From NCBI GenBank assembly GCA_002869365.1, contig PKTA01000178.1:18724-82723 (forward strand): a stretch of DNA of 64,000 nucleotides, given 5' to 3'. Every line of letters begins with the position of its first letter. Within the stretch, counting starts at the first letter, position 1. Below are positions 59,804 to 64,000 of this stretch, in pieces. Origin of the DNA: Marinilabiliales bacterium (GTDB lineage Bacteria > Bacteroidota > Bacteroidia > Bacteroidales > F082). The notes under the pieces were generated by a model. That model did not search any database. It worked only from the letters and a program-made list of their open reading frames with translations, and was not told where the DNA came from. Both the position numbers and the translations under genes were made by a program.

Positions 59804-62068
59804 ATGGCTTTTGATATTGAAATGATTAAGGCGCATTACAAAAGAATGCCCGAAAGAGTAGAAGCAGCAAAAAAATTGTTGGGTCGCCCTTTAACATTAA
59901 CTGAAAAGATTTTGTATTCACATCTTGACGGGGGAATTGTAAAACAAGAATATATGCGAACTAAGGATTATGTTAACTTCAATCCTGATCGTGTTGCTAT
60001 GCAGGATGCAACTGCTCAGATGGCACTTCTTCAGTTTATGCAAGCTGGAAAATCTAAAGTTGCAGTTCCTTCCACTGCTCATGCTGATCATTTAATACAA
60101 GCCAAGGATGGTGCAAAAGCCGACCTGAATAATGCCAATATGACTAATAAGGAGGTTTTCGACTTTCTTGCTTCTGTTTCAAGTAAATACGGAATCGGTT
60201 TCTGGAAGCCGGGTGCTGGTATTATCCACCAGGTGGTTCTTGAAAATTATGCATTCCCGGGTGGAATGATGATTGGTACCGATTCGCATACTGTAAATGC
60301 AGGCGGATTAGGTATGATTGCTGTTGGTGTTGGAGGTGCCGATGCTGTTGACGTTATGGCCGGAATGCCATGGGAATTAAAAATGCCAAAACTTATTGGC
60401 GTTAAACTTACAGGGAGACTTAATGGCTGGACTGCTCCAAAAGATATCATCCTGAAAGTGGCTGGAATTCTTACAGTTAAAGGAGGTACTGGCGCTGTAG
60501 TTGAGTATTTTGGCGATGGTGCTAAAAGCCTTTCCGCAACAGGTAAAGGAACGATTTGTAATATGGGCGCTGAAATAGGGGCCACAACTTCTACCTTCGG
60601 TTACGATGAAAGTATGGCTCGTTATCTTAAAGCAACTGACAGACATGATGTTGCTGAATTGGCAAATGGAGTTTCTGAATATCTAACAGGTGATGCGGAG
60701 GTTTATGCCAATCCCGAAAAATATTTCGATGAATTAATTGAAATTGACCTTAGCACTTTAAGCCCTCACCTAAACGGACCATTTACTCCTGACCGTGCAA
60801 CAGAAGTTGCTGATATGAGAAAAGAAGCAAAAGAAAATGCTTGGCCTATTGACATAGAATGGGCATTAATTGGATCATGTACTAACTCATCATATGAAGA
60901 TTTAACCCGTGCTGCAAGTATTGTTAAGGATGCTAAAGATAAAGGTCTAGCCATAAAATCAAACCTTGGAATAAACCCTGGTTCTGAGCAAGTTAGATAT
61001 ACTGCAGAACGCGATGGTTTAATAGATATCTTCGACTCTGCCGGAGCAAAAATATTTACCAATGCCTGTGGACCATGTATAGGACAATGGGCACGACCAG
61101 GTGCTGAGAAAGAAGAAGTAAACTCAATAGTACATTCTTTCAACCGTAATTTTAAGAAAAGAGCTGACGGAAATCCTAATACTAACGCTTTTGTTGCTTC
61201 ACCGGAGATGGTAGCCGCAATCGCAATTGCTGGCCGACTCGATTTTAACCCCATTACCGATAAACTGATAAATGATAATGGTGAAGAAGTAATGCTTGCC
61301 GAACCAAAGGGAATTGAACTTCCTCCATTGGGTTTCGATGTGAAAGATAATGGTTATCAGGCTCCTGCCGAAGATGGTTCGGATATTGAAGTTGTTGTAA
61401 AACCTGATTCTAACAGACTCCAGTTACTGGAACCATTTAAAGCCTGGGATGGTAACGACATTAAAGGAATGAAATTGCTTATAAAAGCAAAAGGTAAATG
61501 TACTACCGACCATATTTCTATGGCAGGTCCATGGTTGAGGTTCAGAGGTCATCTTGAAAATATTAGTCAGAACTTATTAATAGGTGCCGTTAACTATTTC
61601 AATGACGAATCTAACTCAGTTAAAAATCAACTAACCGGTGAATATATTGGTGTTCCTGCCGCTGCCGCTGCATATAAAGAGGCTGGTATGGGATCAATTA
61701 TCGTAGGTGACGAAAATTATGGCGAAGGTTCTTCAAGAGAACATGCAGCCATGGAACCTCGTTTCCTTGGTGTTAAAGCAGTTATCGTTCGCTCCTATGC
61801 TCGTATCCACGAAACTAACCTTAAAAAGCAGGGTGTGCTCGCATTAACTTTTGCTAACAGAGAAGATTATGATAAAGTTAGGGAAGACGATACAATTGAT
61901 ATTGCCGGACTAGAGAACTTCGCTCCGGGCGTACCACTAAAAATTGTTCTAAATCATAAAGATGGTAGCAAAGATGAGATAATGGCAAACCATACTTATA
62001 ACGAAAGTCAGGTAGGTTGGTTTAAAGCAGGAAGTGCTTTAAACTTGATTAAAGCTGCTAACGCTTAA
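59804..62068 (+). CDS. Aconitate hydratase (mitochondrial-type)
   Basis: The 754-residue enzyme converts citrate to isocitrate in the TCA cycle through a [4Fe-4S] cluster. Cluster ligands are Cys359 ([10 protein letters not shown]), Cys422 and Cys425 ([10 protein letters not shown]). [13 protein letters not shown] and [12 protein letters not shown] place it with mitochondrial-type aconitases rather than AcnB. The swivelling domain ends with [19 protein letters not shown]. It is monocistronic with a strong terminator downstream. Confidence 0.96.
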   Translation: MAFDIEMIKAHYKRMPERVEAAKKLLGRPLTLTEKILYSHLDGGIVKQEYMRTKDYVNFNPDRVAMQDATAQMALLQFMQAGKSKVAVPSTAHADHLIQAKDGAKADLNNANMTNKEVFDFLASVSSKYGIGFWKPGAGIIHQVVLENYAFPGGMMIGTDSHTVNAGGLGMIAVGVGGADAVDVMAGMPWELKMPKLIGVKLTGRLNGWTAPKDIILKVAGILTVKGGTGAVVEYFGDGAKSLSATGKGTICNMGAEIGATTSTFGYDESMARYLKATDRHDVAELANGVSEYLTGDAEVYANPEKYFDELIEIDLSTLSPHLNGPFTPDRATEVADMRKEAKENAWPIDIEWALIGSCTNSSYEDLTRAASIVKDAKDKGLAIKSNLGINPGSEQVRYTAERDGLIDIFDSAGAKIFTNACGPCIGQWARPGAEKEEVNSIVHSFNRNFKKRADGNPNTNAFVASPEMVAAIAIAGRLDFNPITDKLINDNGEEVMLAEPKGIELPPLGFDVKDNGYQAPAEDGSDIEVVVKPDSNRLQLLEPFKAWDGNDIKGMKLLIKAKGKCTTDHISMAGPWLRFRGHLENISQNLLIGAVNYFNDESNSVKNQLTGEYIGVPAAAAAYKEAGMGSIIVGDENYGEGSSREHAAMEPRFLGVKAVIVRSYARIHETNLKKQGVLALTFANREDYDKVREDDTIDIAGLENFAPGVPLKIVLNHKDGSKDEIMANHTYNESQVGWFKAGSALNLIKAANA

Positions 62069-62083
62069 TAGTTAAACAAGATA

Positions 62084-62127
62084 CAAAGCAAACTTCTTAT
62101 TATTAAAAATAGGAAGTTTGCTTTTTT
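62084..62127 (+). terminator. Terminator of aconitase
   Basis: AAAGCAAACTTC pairs with GAAGTTTGCTTT around an AT-rich loop and is followed by a T run; the stem can extend into the loop (TTATT with AATAG). It starts 16 bases after the stop. Confidence 0.85.
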
Positions 62128-62219
62128 TATTGCTAATTTTTCTGAAAAAAAGCCCTGAGTTTAACCATGAATTGGCAAAAACAAACTAAGTTTGTTGTTT
62201 ATTAATAATTTATGATGTT

Positions 62220-62936
62220 ATGAAAAGATTCATATACTTTTTCAGCCTAATTATTTTAACTTCTATACTTTTTTCATCCTGCCAGCCATGTATTGATGGC
62301 ATGGGACCTGTTTCCAAAGAAACCATAGAGTTTAAAAAGTTTACAAAACTGGATTTACGGATTCCGGCAAAACTTACACTAAAAACCGGTAATGATCATG
62401 TTGCAACAATCACTTCAAATGAAAATATCCTAAAAAATATCAGAGCCGAAGTAAGAGGTAATACCTTAGTTATTGGATCAAAAAATTGTATCGGAAAAGT
62501 TGATAAATTGGAAATTGAATTGATAGTTAGTAGTTTAGATGAAATAGTTTTAAATGGATCCGGCAGTATCAAATCGGTTTCTCAGCTGGAAGCTGATGAT
62601 ATGGAATTAAAAATAAATGGCTCAGGAAATATACTTACTGAAGTTTTTACTTCTGATTTGAGAGCAACAATAAATGGCTCCGGAAATATTATTATTAATG
62701 GTACTGTTAAAGATGCGGATATAGAAATTAGCGGTTCAGGCGATTTTAAAGGTATCGCTTTAGATGCATTTACTTCTGATATTGAAATTAACGGTTCAGG
62801 TGATGTCAGGCTTAATGTTAAAAATGATTTATCTGTTAAAATCAACGGTAGCGGATCGGTATATTATCTTGGGGAGCCAAAAATAAGAACAAAAATTTCC
62901 GGCAGCGGAGAGGTGAAAAAATTACGCAGTAAGTGA
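62220..62936 (+). CDS. Head-GIN-domain lipoprotein (DUF2807)
   Basis: The 238-residue protein has a lipobox (ILFSSC) followed by a second Cys four residues on. The rest is a beta-helix-like repeat of about 20 residues built on NGSG/SGSG turns (IVLNGSGSIKS; LKINGSGNILT; ATINGSGNIII; IEISGSGDF; IEINGSGDV; VKINGSGSVY; TKISGSGEV). This is the head-GIN fold (PF10988) common in Bacteroidota. It is anchored in the envelope and of unknown function. The repeated turns are partly repeated at DNA level (AATGGCTCAGG-like). Confidence 0.85.
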   Translation: MKRFIYFFSLIILTSILFSSCQPCIDGMGPVSKETIEFKKFTKLDLRIPAKLTLKTGNDHVATITSNENILKNIRAEVRGNTLVIGSKNCIGKVDKLEIELIVSSLDEIVLNGSGSIKSVSQLEADDMELKINGSGNILTEVFTSDLRATINGSGNIIINGTVKDADIEISGSGDFKGIALDAFTSDIEINGSGDVRLNVKNDLSVKINGSGSVYYLGEPKIRTKISGSGEVKKLRSK

Positions 62937-62942
62937 TTTTAT

Positions 62943-62950
62943 TAATTTTG
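62943..62950 (+). promoter_or_regulatory. Candidate -7 element (TAATTTTG) upstream of porQ
   Basis: An exact TAnnTTTG match about 83 bases before the porQ start. A perfect 9-bp inverted repeat (CCAAAATAA 62975-62983, TTATTTTGG 63003-63011) lies in between. No -33 element fits. Confidence 0.35.
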
Positions 62951-63032
62951 TAAATTATTTATTAAAAACAATCACCAAAATAATAAATGACGATGGGATG
63001 CGTTATTTTGGAAACTTATTAAAAATCAACAA

Positions 63033-64000
63033 GTGAATAAACGACCACTACTTTTAGTTTACATTATATTATTATTAGTTGGCAACGTTTCCGCTCAAAT
63101 AGGCGGTAATTATGCGTATTCTTTTTTAGAAAAGCCGGTTTCGGCCAGAGTAGCAGCTTTGGGAACCAACTTTTCTTCTATAGATGATAATGATATTAAC
63201 CTTGGTTTTGTAAATCCATCACTCATTAATAGCAATATGCACAATGCTATTTCTCTGGCTTATGTGAATTTCTTTTCAGAGATAAATTATGGCTTTGCCC
63301 AATACGGTAGAAGTTTTGAAAAAGCCGGAAACTTTGTTGGTACTTTGCAGTTTTACGACTATGGTACTTTCGACTATGCCGATGAAGGTGGAACTCAGGG
63401 AGGGACTTTTGGAGCACAGGATTTTGCTTTTAATCTTGGCTGGGGAAGGCAGTTAGACTCTAATTTTTCAATTGGAGCAACAGCAAAATTAATTTATTCG
63501 TATTACGAATCCTATAATTCCTTCGGAATTGCAGTTGATGTTGCCGGTAGTTATAAAAGCAATACAGGTTGGATGATGTCGCTGGTGGCCAGTAATATAG
63601 GCATGCAAATGAAGGCTTATGTGCCCGGAAACAGAGACCCTTTGCCATTTAATATGCAGTTTGCTATTGCAAAGAGGCTTGAGCATGTGCCCTTTATGTT
63701 CATGGTAGTTTATGATCATATTGAGAAGTGGGATCTAACTTATGAAGATCCGCAAAATCCATCAGGTACTGTTGATCCCATAACTGGTGAGGTTACACCA
63801 AAATCGGGATTCTCTAAATTTGGCGACCAGTTATTGCGACATTTTATTGTTGGAGGTGAGGTTTATATCGGAAAAAATATAGTTCTCAGAGGTAGTTATA
63901 ACTACCGACGTCGTGCCGAACTTAAAGTAGAAGATAAACTCGGTATGGTTGGATTTAGTTGGGGAATAGGAGTGAGGATTTCCAAATTCAAAATAAATTA
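63033..64000 (+). CDS. porQ: Type IX secretion system protein PorQ (3' partial)
   Basis: The frame opens with GTG 63033 and a signal peptide (VNKRPLLLVYIILLL ... NVSAQ), and stays open to the window end, where it is cut in codon 323. The mature start (YSFLEKPVSARVAALGTNFSSIDDNDINLGFVNPS) and the end (WGIGVRISKFKIN) match PorQ, an outer-membrane barrel of the T9SS attachment complex. In the family about 20 more residues follow, so nearly the whole protein is present. It fits the two T9SS sorting-tail proteins in the window. GTG, not ATG, is the only plausible start. Confidence 0.85.
   Translation, partial: MNKRPLLLVYIILLLVGNVSAQIGGNYAYSFLEKPVSARVAALGTNFSSIDDNDINLGFVNPSLINSNMHNAISLAYVNFFSEINYGFAQYGRSFEKAGNFVGTLQFYDYGTFDYADEGGTQGGTFGAQDFAFNLGWGRQLDSNFSIGATAKLIYSYYESYNSFGIAVDVAGSYKSNTGWMMSLVASNIGMQMKAYVPGNRDPLPFNMQFAIAKRLEHVPFMFMVVYDHIEKWDLTYEDPQNPSGTVDPITGEVTPKSGFSKFGDQLLRHFIVGGEVYIGKNIVLRGSYNYRRRAELKVEDKLGMVGFSWGIGVRISKFKIN

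Noticed and set aside
60247-61254. Long minus-strand reading frames opposite aconitase
   Set aside because: They lack family motifs and arise from the codon pattern of the plus-strand gene.

Overview
The window is a chromosomal segment of a low-GC member of the Bacteroidota. Evidence: type IX secretion (T9SS) sorting tails on two secreted proteins, the T9SS protein PorQ, 'TAnnTTTG' -7 promoter elements upstream of many genes, a flexirubin-type tyrosine ammonia-lyase, TPR-fused histidine kinases and many families typical of the phylum (head-GIN lipoprotein, DUF2461, Omp28-like, NnrE/NnrD fusion). A free-living, probably marine or sediment Bacteroidia-type bacterium is my inference. No phage, insertion sequence, CRISPR array or rRNA is visible. 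Most of the window looks like ordinary vertically inherited chromosome.

Layout. 1-3.5 kb: regulators (LuxR-type response regulator with a degenerate receiver, TPR-LuxR membrane protein, ECF sigma factor). 3.5-9.7 kb: T9SS cargo with an Omp28-like domain, nucleotidyltransferase, acyltransferase, envelope proteins of unknown role. 9.8-13.4 kb: three-gene aryl-polyene/flexirubin-type block (tyrosine ammonia-lyase, ketoreductase, ketosynthase). 13.4-14 kb: tRNA-Glu followed by stacked hairpins and a 52-nt direct repeat. 14-18 kb: glutamate decarboxylase, GIY-YIG-like protein, VWA lipoprotein. 18-28 kb: metabolism (MBL hydrolase, dapA, M14 peptidase, NnrE/D, alanine dehydrogenase, aroB, aroA interrupted by an in-frame stop, LutA-like protein). 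28-34.7 kb: outer-membrane proteins, DUF2461, EamA transporter, IMPACT protein. 34.9-42.4 kb: dnaA, low-molecular-weight phosphatase, PLP lyase, RsmI-like methylase, SlyD-type isomerase, lipoprotein protease, sugar transferase, Ste24-type protease. 42.4-45.3 kb: VWA membrane protein and fabG. 45.5-52.2 kb: three consecutive histidine kinases. 52.3-55 kb: mtaB and miaB. 55.1-59.4 kb: a compact four-gene cassette (coiled-coil protein, inner-membrane OmpA-like protein, Rab-like small GTPase, histidine kinase). 59.8-64 kb: aconitase, head-GIN lipoprotein and PorQ cut by the window end.

The strongest candidate for an undescribed system is the four-gene cassette at 55.1-59.4 kb. It joins a eukaryote-like Rab/Ras-family GTPase with unusual switch residues to a membrane protein that has a large cytoplasmic head and a degenerate OmpA-like tail, plus a kinase lacking an obvious partner regulator. 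Other notable points are the single nonsense codon in aroA, the kinase trio with no DNA-binding output, the response regulator with Glu in place of the phospho-acceptor Asp, and the repeat cluster downstream of tRNA-Glu.
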